Shown: positions 1 to 7,783 of the stretch, one piece after another
How the letters are laid out: every line of letters begins with the position of its first letter
Position numbering within the stretch: position 1 is the stretch's first letter
NCBI GenBank assembly: GCA_031993545.1
Contig: DAMAHZ010000005.1
Location: 1 to 64,000 of the forward strand
Length of the DNA: 64,000 nucleotides
Direction of reading: 5' to 3'
From: UBA1535 sp002323775
GTDB taxonomy: Bacteria > Bacillota > Clostridia > Tissierellales > Sedimentibacteraceae
The notes under the pieces: generated by a model
What the model was told of the DNA's origin: nothing
The model's input: only the letters and a program-made list of their open reading frames with translations
The model's database searches: none
Position numbers and translations under genes: made by a program

Positions 1-1
1 T

Positions 2-55
2 CTTGAACAAGCCTTGCAGGATGAGATTATTGCGAGGACAGAACAGGAATTTTAA
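2..55 (+). CDS. C-terminal end of an unidentified protein (5' cut by window edge)
   Basis: An open frame runs from the window edge to a TAA at 53-55 and encodes a charged tail (LEQALQDEIIARTEQEF). It has no start in the window and is too short to assign to a family. It is followed by an AT-rich spacer with no clear hairpin. It could be a chance frame. Confidence 0.35.
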   Translation, partial: LEQALQDEIIARTEQEF

Positions 56-170
56 TTGATATTTTAATGTCTTGATTAAATTAAAATATTAAATGTTGAC
101 ATTTTGATTAAAAGATTTAAAATAAGATATAGAAGGTACAATCAAACAAAGAGGATGTAGGGAGGATATT

Positions 171-734
171 ATGGAAAAAACAGCTTTTTACTCTAAATGG
201 ATATTAAGAATAAGCATTATCGTCGCAGCGATTTACGATTTGTTTATTTTAAGATGGGTGGGCATAGCAGGTGGCTTGGCAATTTTCTTATTAACATATT
301 TCATTGACTACATAAACAGAGACAAAAGAATAATTCGTGATAAGCTAATTGCAATATTTTATATATTCTGTGTGTTTTCGCTCGTAATGGGTGTTATGTT
401 AAATTTCTACGATAAAATATCATGGTGGGACTTACTGATGCACTTCATATCAGGTGTATTGCTTGGTATTTTTGGAAATGCCATGCTTAATAAGATACAG
501 AATGGTAAAAAGGTAGAATTATTAACAAGATTTCTTTTTGTAATTGGCATAGCCTGCATCGGTGGTATTCTTTGGGAGATATACGAGTTTACAGTGGATT
601 CTATAATAGGAATGGATACTCAAAAAGTACTTTTTACGGGTGTAAGCGACACTATGGGAGATTTGATAACTAATCTGTTAGGTGCAATAATAACAGGAGC
701 ATATTTTGCGAAATTTGATAGAAGCAGCAGATAA
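171..734 (+). CDS. YjdF/DUF2238-like integral membrane protein
   Basis: This 187-residue membrane protein has about five or six hydrophobic segments (roughly residues 10-30, 32-48, 60-80, 87-105, 118-138 and 160-180). Conserved-looking patches are WWDLLMHFISG near residue 85, GILWEIYEF near 132 and DTMGDLITNLLGA near 160. This pattern of polar residues in predicted helices resembles the YjdF/DUF2238 family, whose function is unknown. GGGAGG at 160-165 sets the ATG start. The gene stands alone, with the tRNA-like relic on the opposite strand just downstream. The family assignment is by motif recognition only, and no substrate can be inferred. Confidence 0.6.
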   Translation: MEKTAFYSKWILRISIIVAAIYDLFILRWVGIAGGLAIFLLTYFIDYINRDKRIIRDKLIAIFYIFCVFSLVMGVMLNFYDKISWWDLLMHFISGVLLGIFGNAMLNKIQNGKKVELLTRFLFVIGIACIGGILWEIYEFTVDSIIGMDTQKVLFTGVSDTMGDLITNLLGAIITGAYFAKFDRSSR

Positions 735-740
735 AGTAGT

Positions 741-793
741 ATACGTGGGAGAATTGAACTCCAGCCTATAGATTTAGAGTCTGCTGCTCTAAA
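741..793 (-). pseudogene. 5'-truncated tRNA-like relic with a CUA anticodon
   Basis: Read on the minus strand, this 53-nt segment has the order expected for the 3' two-thirds of a tRNA. It contains the 3' side of a D-arm (TAGAGCA), an anticodon loop CTCTAAA with anticodon CTA, a short variable region (AGGC), and a T-arm GGAG-TTCAATT-CTCC. The 5' acceptor strand and most of the D-arm are missing upstream, the lower anticodon stem is mispaired, and there is no encoded CCA. It is therefore probably not functional. It may be a scar left by an element that used a tRNA 3' end as its attachment site. Confidence 0.5.
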
Positions 794-831
794 TTTTTAA
801 TAAATTAAAAAATTGATAGGAACAGATAAAA

Positions 832-1710
832 ATGACAGAACAAAAATTCAATTCTGAAAAAATATTAATAGGACAAGGTAGAGAAGCTAAAGTGTATTTG
901 TGGAATGGTTTTGCTTACAAATGCTTTAATTCTGATTACCCTAAAGACCTCATTAGCTATGAATTTAAAATTCAAAATATAATATATGGCGTTGGGCTTC
1001 CGACAGTAAAATATTATGAATCAGAGATACCTCATAGTATAAAGATGGATTCTATAGGTGGAGTTCATCTTGGCGAGAAATTTCTTAATCGGTCATATAA
1101 AGATGGGGTAACTAATAACTTGGATTTAAGTACGAATGATACTCAAAATCTTAAGCAAAATTATGAAAAAGGACTTAATATAATGTTATCAATATTTTCG
1201 CAGATTCATTCTATAAAAGAATGTGATATTAAGAATTCTGCTGAAAATCTTTTTCATGAAGAAAGTAAGACAAACTCAGTGAGTAACTTTAATATTCCAT
1301 ACTTAAATATATCCTTAGTTAAAGCAATAAATAGTATAAACATTGACGAGGCAATAAAACAGCTTGCTATAAAATATATTTATGATATAAAGGATGAAAA
1401 AATTCTGTGTCATATGGACTATCATTTTTTCAATATAATGTATTCATATGATAAATATTATGTAATAGATTGGATGGATGCTAAACTTGGAAACCCAATT
1501 TATGATTACGCAAGAAGTTATGTCATTTTATATGAATTTGCAAATGAGTTTTCAAACATATACTTAGACGCTATTAAAAATCAATGCAAGTTAGACGAGA
1601 CGGATTTAAGAAAAGCAATTTATGTAATGGCTGTCCATCGCTTAGCAGAGCGTGACAGTGATAAGATGAAAGAGTTAATTAATAAAACTTTTTATAAAAA
1701 TATATTTTAA
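832..1710 (+). CDS. Aminoglycoside/choline phosphotransferase-fold kinase
   Basis: This 292-residue protein belongs to the APH (PF01636-type) kinase-like fold, which transfers phosphate from ATP to a small-molecule hydroxyl. The catalytic loop is visible at about residues 192-204 (ILCHMDYHFFNIMY, the HxDxxxxN pattern). The metal-binding Asp follows about 15 residues later in YVIDWMDAKLGNP. The N-terminal part (IGQGREAKVYLWNGFAYKCF) looks like the nucleotide-binding loop. It is a likely cytosolic enzyme. The next gene (traX-like) follows within about 15 bp, so the two may be co-transcribed. The substrate cannot be read from the sequence. An antibiotic-resistance role is possible but not indicated. 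Confidence 0.75.
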   Translation: MTEQKFNSEKILIGQGREAKVYLWNGFAYKCFNSDYPKDLISYEFKIQNIIYGVGLPTVKYYESEIPHSIKMDSIGGVHLGEKFLNRSYKDGVTNNLDLSTNDTQNLKQNYEKGLNIMLSIFSQIHSIKECDIKNSAENLFHEESKTNSVSNFNIPYLNISLVKAINSINIDEAIKQLAIKYIYDIKDEKILCHMDYHFFNIMYSYDKYYVIDWMDAKLGNPIYDYARSYVILYEFANEFSNIYLDAIKNQCKLDETDLRKAIYVMAVHRLAERDSDKMKELINKTFYKNIF

Positions 1711-1725
1711 CAAATGGAGGGTAAT

Positions 1726-2475
1726 GTGGAAAACGTAGAGAGACAAGGTAAAGGTTTAAGTGGAAGCACGTTAAAAATTATCGCAATAGTAACAATGCTG
1801 ATAGATCATGTAGGAGCAACGATTGTTGAGAATATTATGTATTCATTGGCAGGAAATCAACAAGCAGCTATGACAGCATATTATGTTATGCTTAGTATGA
1901 GAATTATAGGGAGACTAGCATTTCCAATATTTTGCTTTTTGCTGGTTGAAGGCTTTTTTCATACAAAGGATGTAAAAAAATACACATTAAGATTATTTAT
2001 ATTTGCTATAATCTCTGAATTTGCTTTTGATTTTGCATTCGAACAAAGCTTTTTAGAATTTAGTCATCAAAATATATTCTTTACACTTTTAATAGGTGTA
2101 TTAATGATGTGGACGATAGAATATATCAAAAATCATTTTAAAGACAACAAAATGGCATCTACAGCATTAAGCGCCACAGTAGCAGTAGTTGCTTCATTAT
2201 TGGCAGATCTTATAAAATGCGATTATGGCTCACTTGGAATTATTGTTATACTGATGATGTACATATTTAGAAACAATAAAATTTTAAAAACTTTGACTGT
2301 ATGTTCAATATTTGCTTTACTTAGTAACTTTAGTATACAATCATTAGCAGGACTAGCTTTCATACCAATCTTATTTTACAACGGTAAAAAAGGACTATCC
2401 CTTAAATATTTCTTCTATGCGTTCTATCCAGTGCATTTGTTAATTTTAGGGCTTATAGTTATGTATATGTTTTAA
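1726..2475 (+). CDS. TraX-family membrane protein
   Basis: This is a polytopic membrane protein of about 249 residues in the TraX family, whose F-plasmid founder is needed for pilin N-acetylation. Chromosomal Firmicute members are of unknown role and are probably membrane acyltransferases. Family-typical features are an N-terminal LKIIAIVTMLIDHVGA, then IGRLAFPIFCFLLVEGF near residue 65 and a terminal FYAFYPVHLLIL. GTG at 1726 is chosen because GGAGGG (1716-1721) lies 4 nt before it. The upstream in-frame ATG at 1714 would place its own codons over that ribosome site and has none of its own. Confidence 0.8.
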   Translation: MENVERQGKGLSGSTLKIIAIVTMLIDHVGATIVENIMYSLAGNQQAAMTAYYVMLSMRIIGRLAFPIFCFLLVEGFFHTKDVKKYTLRLFIFAIISEFAFDFAFEQSFLEFSHQNIFFTLLIGVLMMWTIEYIKNHFKDNKMASTALSATVAVVASLLADLIKCDYGSLGIIVILMMYIFRNNKILKTLTVCSIFALLSNFSIQSLAGLAFIPILFYNGKKGLSLKYFFYAFYPVHLLILGLIVMYMF

Positions 2476-2599
2476 AGGATGAAGTTTTTAAGTTTAAGAA
2501 AGTTCATAGAATTATAACAAAATAAGCTGTTTAAATTAAGCTTTTAATTAGTGCAATATACAAAAAGTACAGAAATGAATATAAGTAAGTGAGTTTAAT

Positions 2600-3217
2600 A
2601 TGGATGATAAGATTAATCAATTAATTACAAATTTACACAGGAACAATATGGCTGGATATTTTGTTGAAAATCAGCATGAGCTGTTTAAGCTTTTGGAGAC
2701 TTTACTTAAAAAAGGCGAGAAAATTGGATGTGGTGATTCTGTCACTTTAGAAGAAACAGGAACATTTGACTTTCTAAGAAATGGTGACTATGAATTTTAT
2801 GACAAGCATCAAAGTGGATTAACATCAGAAGCAAAACGAGAAATATACTTGAAAAATTTTACTACAGATACATTTGTAACAGGAGTTAATGCGATAACAA
2901 TAGATGGAAAGCTGTTCAATATTGATGGAAACGGAAGCCGTGTTGCACCGATACTGTATGGTCCAAAACAGGTACTTGTAATATCAGGTATCAATAAAAT
3001 AGTTAACACTGTAGAAGAAGCTGTCAGTCGTGCGAGACAAATTTCAGCACCTTTGGATGCAAAAAGGCTTAATAAAAACACACCATGTACAAAAATAGGC
3101 AAATGTGTTGATTGTAAGCATGAACAGAGAATTTGCAATGATTTTGTTTTGATTACCGGACAATTTATTAAGGATAGAATAAAAGTTATTCTTATAAATC
3201 AATCATATGGATTTTAA
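2600..3217 (+). CDS. LUD-domain (DUF162, LutC/YkgG-like) protein
   Basis: This 205-residue cytosolic protein is of the LUD type, found in lactate-utilisation LutC and many stand-alone clostridial proteins. Recognisable segments are GEKIGCGDSVTLEETGTFDFL near residue 40, NAITIDGKLFNIDGNGSRVAPILYGPKQVLVISGINKIV near 98-135 and a Cys cluster (CTKIGKCVDC...RIC) near 163-180. No lutA/lutB partner is adjacent, so involvement in lactate oxidation is not supported by context. The start ATG lies 123 bp after traX and is followed by DDKINQLITNLHRNNM, typical of the family's N-terminus. Confidence 0.75.
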   Translation: MDDKINQLITNLHRNNMAGYFVENQHELFKLLETLLKKGEKIGCGDSVTLEETGTFDFLRNGDYEFYDKHQSGLTSEAKREIYLKNFTTDTFVTGVNAITIDGKLFNIDGNGSRVAPILYGPKQVLVISGINKIVNTVEEAVSRARQISAPLDAKRLNKNTPCTKIGKCVDCKHEQRICNDFVLITGQFIKDRIKVILINQSYGF

Positions 3218-3248
3218 TATATTGTAAAGGTAGTATAATAAAAATATG

Positions 3249-3293
3249 AGAGTAATAAAAGTTAATTTGCTATTAATCTTTTATTACTCTTAG
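3249..3293 (+). terminator. Probable terminator after the LUD gene
   Basis: A 17-bp stem (3249-3265 with 3273-3290, one bulged T) encloses a 7-nt loop. The T-tract after it is weak, so efficiency is uncertain. It ends the LUD transcript before the tRNA promoter. Confidence 0.5.
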
Positions 3294-3412
3294 TATATAG
3301 CCCAGTTTGATAAGGTCAAATCCGTTTTTTGTATTGTCTTTAGTTTAAAAATTTCTATACTCATTTCCTTAAAAGAAAGACATAAAATAGAAGTATTAAA
3401 AAAATAAAAATA

Positions 3413-3441
3413 TTGAAAAATATTATTTAGTGTATTATAAT
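3413..3441 (+). promoter_or_regulatory. Promoter of tRNA-Arg
   Basis: TTGAAA (3413-3418) and TATAAT (3436-3441) are separated by 17 bp. The predicted start lies about 15 bp before the mature tRNA 5' end at 3462. Confidence 0.65.
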
Positions 3442-3461
3442 AGTGTGTAAATAATTTTCAT

Positions 3462-3538
3462 GCGCCATTAGCTCAATTGGATAGAGTGGCAGACTTCGAA
3501 TCTGTAGGTTGGGGGTTCGAGACCCTCATGGCGCGCCA
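3462..3538 (+). tRNA. tRNA-Arg (anticodon UCG), element integration site
   Basis: A complete cloverleaf is visible. The acceptor stem is GCGCCAT/ATGGCGC, the D-arm is GCTC...GAGT, the anticodon loop is CTTCGAA (anticodon TCG), and the T-arm is GGGGG-TTCGAGA-CCCTC. The discriminator is G and CCA is encoded. Its 3' 43 bp are duplicated at 36256-36298, so the tRNA stays intact at the left junction of the integrated element. Confidence 0.95.
3496..3538 (+). repeat. attL: 43-bp tRNA 3'-end repeat
   Basis: Identical base for base to 36256-36298. The match stops at T3495/G36255 on the left and A3539/T36299 on the right. It covers the anticodon loop through the CCA. Confidence 0.9.
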
Positions 3539-3571
3539 AAAATATTTAAAAATCAATGTTTTAATAGATTG

Positions 3572-3598
3572 AGCACTTAACGAATAGGTGCTTTTTTT
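3572..3598 (+). terminator. Terminator downstream of tRNA-Arg
   Basis: The stem AGCACT/AGGTGCT is followed by a run of seven T. It lies inside the element, so after integration the tRNA transcript is ended by element DNA. Confidence 0.65.
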
Positions 3599-3602
3599 AT
3601 GT

Positions 3603-3627
3603 AAATAACACAACCGTAACACAACGC
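3603..3627 (+). repeat. Left subterminal 25-bp direct repeat (integrase arm-site candidate)
   Basis: Exactly repeated at 36123-36147 in the same orientation. It contains two copies of a TAACACAAC-like unit. It lies 65 bp inside the left att core, while the right copy lies about 108 bp inside the right core, as expected for arm-type sites bound by an integrase N-terminal domain. Confidence 0.6.
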
Positions 3628-3672
3628 AGAAAGATATATTATAATTTTTTTATAATATATCTTTTCAAATAT

Positions 3673-5499
3673 TTAATTAGTTTTTCTATACAATCTTGCA
3701 GTAGGATGGTTTAAATAATCTTTATTATTAAATCCTGGATGCAAATAGTTAATCTTTTTTAAATATTCTTCAACAGAAGAATAATATTTTTGTGTTGCTT
3801 GTGATTTACAGTAGTCATTTAATTTCTCATTATTCACTATAATTCCTTTAAATGCGTATCTGTTGGGTTCAGACCTGCTTACATGAGGCCTATAGTATTC
3901 GTACTTAGCCATTTTCTTTATTTGCTTATTAAACATAATATAACTTAAACATTCACTATCAAAAGAACTTTTATAGTAATCCAAATATGAATTATATAAG
4001 TCAATCGCATAACAGCTACTATCTTTTTTATTTATACAAAATTCTTTAATGAAATATTTTATATCATTAGACTTTGAATTATCATCAGAAGTCGCTTGAA
4101 TATTTTTTGATGATGAATTTTTCTTTAATGCAATATTTCTGACACCTAAAAGAGGAAATATAATTTTTATCCAATCAATATCAATATTGTCTAAAATATT
4201 AAAATCTACAGGGTGATTTAAGTTTTTTAAATTGTAAATCTTGCACTTAAAATTATTTTTTATTGATAAAAGTTCTCTGGCATTCGTTGCAAAATAAATT
4301 ATTGGCAACTTATTTTTATAATAATTTTTACCGCTTATTGAATTAATAGAAATACTTGAGCCATTTATTAATTTTTTAAGTAATTTTTCATTTTCCAATT
4401 TTTCATAATCCTTTATATCGGTAATAACAATACCATTAAATCCATTTAGTTCTGAATTAATTAATTTATTAACTGTATCTTTATGCCTAAGATCCTTTAT
4501 TTTGAGATAAAAGATATTGTTTTCAACTAACAAGTTAAAAAATTTTATTATATCTTCTTTAGATTCCTTGCTACAATTTATAAGCAATATTCCATCATTG
4601 TTGTATTTTCCTAATAGTAGATATGCAGCTAATTCTGATAATAGTTCTATATTATCTATATTTTTATTAGATATATTTTCTATTAAAGTTATTGCATATT
4701 GAGGAACAGAATTTTTTTCTTTATATATTTCACCAAATAAGCACTTTTTTTCAAAAGTATTAAACCTGTACTTTACATTCATATCAAATATATCTTTTTC
4801 AACATTATATATAACATTAAAGGAAAATCTTCTACTTGAATATTTTATTTCGTAAAGAGAATTCTTAGTATACATATCATCTGTATTGATTATATTGATT
4901 TTATATGCTTTTAATCCTTTATTAATTAAAGTAAACAGATTTTTTTTAAGAGAGTAGTCTATATTAGGTAGATTATCTATATAACTATCTTTTGTTATTA
5001 GTTCATACTTAGTGCCATCATAGCTATTTTCATAAGAACAAAGCGAGTTGTTGAAAATACAAAAATATGATAATGGAGACTCAAATATGGTAGGATACAA
5101 AATTTTTAATTTGTATTTAATATACAGCACTGTATTTATGTAACCTTTATTAGCCAATGAGAGTTTAAGTAGAGTAACTAGACTAATAATTATTTTTTTT
5201 GATAAATCTTCATCATAATGTAAATTTAAAGCGTTAAAAAATTCTCTGTAATTTAAGGAGTTTATATTCCAATTATGCACACAATATGCAGTATTGCCAA
5301 AGCATACAAAGTTACTAATTCCTTCAAGTCCTGTATATAAATAGCCATATTTTTGTTTGTATATATTGACGATTTCTGCATAATTTAAAGACTCCTGATT
5401 TAGTATAAGTTCTTTTTTTTCATTTCTTATTGCCCTCTTGTGGTTAATACTAAAATTATTTAATTTAACTAATATATTCGTATCATCCTTGTGATCCAT
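3673..5499 (-). CDS. Divergent D5/P4-type (SF3 helicase-like) replication protein
   Basis: This 608-residue protein is not obvious at first sight, but its middle has the layout of a phage/plasmid D5-like superfamily 3 helicase. A strand and turn sit where Walker A belongs (GILLINCSKESKEDIIKFF, lacking the GxxGxGKS core). A Walker-B-like strand follows (FNGIVITDIKDYEKL), then a helix LLKKLINGSSISI and a sensor-1-like PIIYFATNARELL. The C-terminus (LYNSYLDYYKSSF...MFNKQIKKMAKYEYYRPHV...RYAFKGIIVN) matches the winged-helix seen at the end of primase/helicase proteins of this group. It is probably the element's replication protein or an inactivated derivative. The start is at 5499 because GAGGAGA lies 9 nt upstream, whereas the ATG at 5517 overlaps that site. 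It reads toward attL. Confidence 0.45.
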   Translation of the reverse strand: MDHKDDTNILVKLNNFSINHKRAIRNEKKELILNQESLNYAEIVNIYKQKYGYLYTGLEGISNFVCFGNTAYCVHNWNINSLNYREFFNALNLHYDEDLSKKIIISLVTLLKLSLANKGYINTVLYIKYKLKILYPTIFESPLSYFCIFNNSLCSYENSYDGTKYELITKDSYIDNLPNIDYSLKKNLFTLINKGLKAYKINIINTDDMYTKNSLYEIKYSSRRFSFNVIYNVEKDIFDMNVKYRFNTFEKKCLFGEIYKEKNSVPQYAITLIENISNKNIDNIELLSELAAYLLLGKYNNDGILLINCSKESKEDIIKFFNLLVENNIFYLKIKDLRHKDTVNKLINSELNGFNGIVITDIKDYEKLENEKLLKKLINGSSISINSISGKNYYKNKLPIIYFATNARELLSIKNNFKCKIYNLKNLNHPVDFNILDNIDIDWIKIIFPLLGVRNIALKKNSSSKNIQATSDDNSKSNDIKYFIKEFCINKKDSSCYAIDLYNSYLDYYKSSFDSECLSYIMFNKQIKKMAKYEYYRPHVSRSEPNRYAFKGIIVNNEKLNDYCKSQATQKYYSSVEEYLKKINYLHPGFNNKDYLNHPTARLYRKTN

Positions 5500-5879
5500 A
5501 TAAAAAAATCTCCTCATTTATCATGTGTACTTAAATTAAATGTGTACTCAAAAAATAAAATATTATTATATTATAATAATAACATTTTTAAAGTAATTTT
5601 TCTATATATTTTTCTGTTATAATTTATTATTGTAGTTCTTATATTAAAAACTTAGAAAATCAGCAAATATTAAAAAATAATAAATATAAAACATATGTGT
5701 AAATAATTAAAAATTAAAATAAAGCAAAATAATTTTTTATAATGAACAAACATAAGAATGTAAAATAATAAAAACTTTAAAGAGCACAAATAAAAGGTTA
5801 AACGCAAAAATTTCTTTTATATATTATAGAAATAGTTCGACAGCCTGCTATAGCTCTTTTTTATTTAGGAGGAAGTAGC
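5500..5879. other. AT-rich divergent region between the helicase-like gene and xis
   Basis: No gene is seen. The region is almost pure A/T and holds a 9-bp direct repeat ATGTGTACT (5523-5531 and 5540-5548) just upstream of the leftward gene, plus AT-rich runs that could be an origin or divergent promoters. The replication-gene neighbourhood makes an origin plausible, but no iteron array is visible. Confidence 0.4.
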
Positions 5880-6086
5880 ATGGAAGATAATAATCTGGAA
5901 AATATAGTTAAGAAAAAAACTTTGACAGTGAAAGAGTTTGCGTCACAATATGGCATTGGAATTAACAAAGCATATGAAATTGTCAATGCTTTAAACTTTC
6001 CTATGATAAAATTAGGGAGGAAAATAATTGTGATAGCATCAAAGGTTGACGAATGGTTCGAATCTAATATAGGGAAATTCTTTTAA
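5880..6086 (+). CDS. xis: Excisionase (Tn916 Xis-like)
   Basis: This 68-residue basic protein has a winged helix-turn-helix of the excisionase type: LTVKEFASQYGIGINKAYEIVNA (about residues 15-37), then FPMIKLGRKIIVIASKVDEWFESN. Its size and position directly before the integrase match Tn916-like modules, where Xis bends the att arms to favour excision. AGGAGG stands 8 nt before the ATG. A strong intrinsic terminator separates it from int, so the two genes may be expressed at different levels. Confidence 0.8.
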   Translation: MEDNNLENIVKKKTLTVKEFASQYGIGINKAYEIVNALNFPMIKLGRKIIVIASKVDEWFESNIGKFF

Positions 6087-6095
6087 AAAATTCTT

Positions 6096-6127
6096 AAAAA
6101 GATCGCTGCGAATAGCGATCTTTTTTT
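6096..6127 (+). terminator. Terminator/attenuator between xis and int
   Basis: A perfect 12-bp stem AAAAAGATCGCT / AGCGATCTTTTT with a 6-nt loop is followed by a T-run. It sits 9 bp after the xis stop and 24 bp before int. Confidence 0.8.
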
Positions 6128-6150
6128 ATGTCAGAAAGGAGAAAGTTAAA

Positions 6151-7314
6151 ATGGCAACAAAAAAATCAAATGGTGAAGGTAGTATAAACAGGTATAAGAA
6201 TGGATGGAGAGCTTCACTAACAATAGGTAGAGAAAATGATGGTAAACTTGTACGTAAGCAATTCTATGGTAAAACTAAGTCTGAGGTGATTAGAAAATTA
6301 GATGAATACAAAGCAAAGAATATGTTTAATTTACTACCAACCGATGAATTGATTACACTTGCAGATTGGACTGAGAAGTGGCTTAATATCTATAAAATCA
6401 ATGAAATTAAGCCTTCGTCATTTGAAAAATACTATGGGCTTTTCAAAAATTATATAAGAGAAAGTTCAATAGGAGGAATAAAATTAAAGGAACTGAGGGG
6501 TTTTAGCCTGCAAAAATTCTATAATGATTTAATTTCTAATAACAAAAAAACTGTGTCACTTGTAAAATCTTTAAATAAGATGATAAGCTCAAGTTTGTCA
6601 CATGCACAAAAAGAAAATTTTATAATTTCAAATCCGGCAAAGGCAGTAATTTTACCGAAGGTGGTTAAAAAAGCTGAGATTGAACATTTTACGCTAGAAG
6701 AACAGAAATTTTTTTTGAAATCATTAGAAGATGATAGGCAGAAAGCACTCTATGTAGTCGCGTTTGGAACTGGCATACGGATAGGAGAACTGCTAGCATT
6801 AAGATGGAGTGATGTGGATTTTGAAAAATATACAATAAAAATTAGCAAAAGTATACGCAGGGTACAGGATTTAAAACAGGAAAATGGAAAGAAAACAAAG
6901 CTCATAGAACAAACGCCCAAAACGATGTCAAGTTGTAGGACAATACCTATTCCAAGTTATGTGTTGAAAACTTTAGAAACTCATAAAATAAAACAAGAAG
7001 AAGAAAAAATTCTTGCAGATACCTTATATGAGGATGATAATTTTGTCTTTTGTACAGAAATAGGGAAAATATTGGATGCAAGGAATGTGCGTAGAGCATA
7101 TGAAAGAGCATTGAACAGAGCGAATATTAGGTATAGGAAATTTCATGCCATCAGACATACATACGCAACAAGGTTATTTGAGAGTGGTGTACCTATAAAA
7201 ACGGTACAAAGTTTATTAGGACATAGTAATTTCAACACAACACTGGATATTTACACACATGTTACTGATAATGAAAAGTTAAAGGGAGTAGAAATGCTTG
7301 ATACATATTTTTAA
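6151..7314 (+). CDS. int: Site-specific tyrosine recombinase (element integrase)
   Basis: This 387-residue Tn916-family integrase inserts and excises the element at tRNA-Arg. The N-terminal arm-binding domain is at about residues 5-50 (GEGSINRYKNGWRASLTIGRENDG...). A SAM-like core-binding domain spans about 60-170. The catalytic domain shows the first Arg in GTGIRIGELLALRWSDVD (about residue 211), HAIRHTYATRLFESG (HxxR, about 328), the GHS motif in LLGHSNFNTTLDIYTHV, and the nucleophile Tyr within DIYTHV near residue 368. All catalytic residues are present. AGAAAGGAGAAAG precedes the ATG. It reads into the element, away from attL. Confidence 0.93.
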   Translation: MATKKSNGEGSINRYKNGWRASLTIGRENDGKLVRKQFYGKTKSEVIRKLDEYKAKNMFNLLPTDELITLADWTEKWLNIYKINEIKPSSFEKYYGLFKNYIRESSIGGIKLKELRGFSLQKFYNDLISNNKKTVSLVKSLNKMISSSLSHAQKENFIISNPAKAVILPKVVKKAEIEHFTLEEQKFFLKSLEDDRQKALYVVAFGTGIRIGELLALRWSDVDFEKYTIKISKSIRRVQDLKQENGKKTKLIEQTPKTMSSCRTIPIPSYVLKTLETHKIKQEEEKILADTLYEDDNFVFCTEIGKILDARNVRRAYERALNRANIRYRKFHAIRHTYATRLFESGVPIKTVQSLLGHSNFNTTLDIYTHVTDNEKLKGVEMLDTYF

Positions 7315-7519
7315 ATATGCATCAATAAATTTATAATTTCTGATATTTAGTGTTTTAATAAAAGTAATTTTAATTAATAAAAAGGCAAATTAATTTAAAA
7401 TAATTTTTTATAATCAAGTAACATTTAAGTAAAGAATGTAGCCAAAATAAAAAGTATGCATATGATTACATTCTTGATTATGGTGTGAAAAATAAGATAA
7501 AAATGAAAGAAGGTTATTC

Positions 7520-7783
7520 ATGGTACTAAAATCTATAAAAGTTTATGTAACGGAAGAAGAAAGTCAAATAATAAACAAAAAAGCAAAGGACAGTGGCTTA
7601 AGTACAAGTAAGTACATAAAGTTGGAAGTTTTAAAGGAAAATAGATTTATAAATACTAAATTCATTAACAAATTAGTAATTTTTTCAAACGACTTTAATC
7701 ATATTTTAGAAAAGTATGATGTCGAGGATAATGACCTAAAAAAAATAAATGAAGGGGTAAATTCAATATGCCAAAATTTATAG
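7520..7783 (+). CDS. MobC-like relaxosome accessory protein
   Basis: This 87-residue protein starts with a ribbon-helix-helix-type segment (IKVYVTEEESQIINKKAKDSGLSTSKYIKLEVL), the pattern of MobC and related relaxosome proteins. These bind near oriT and help the relaxase melt and nick DNA. The end overlaps the relaxase start by 16 bp, indicating translational coupling. The family is deduced from the fold pattern and the neighbour rather than a strong signature. Confidence 0.65.
   Translation: MVLKSIKVYVTEEESQIINKKAKDSGLSTSKYIKLEVLKENRFINTKFINKLVIFSNDFNHILEKYDVEDNDLKKINEGVNSICQNL

Noticed and set aside
2809..3138. Antisense 109-codon frame over the LUD gene
   Set aside because: Mirror frame of a clear coding gene, without a ribosome site or recognisable domain.
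5523..5548. ATGTGTACT repeats as replication iterons
   Set aside because: Only two copies; too few to claim an origin.
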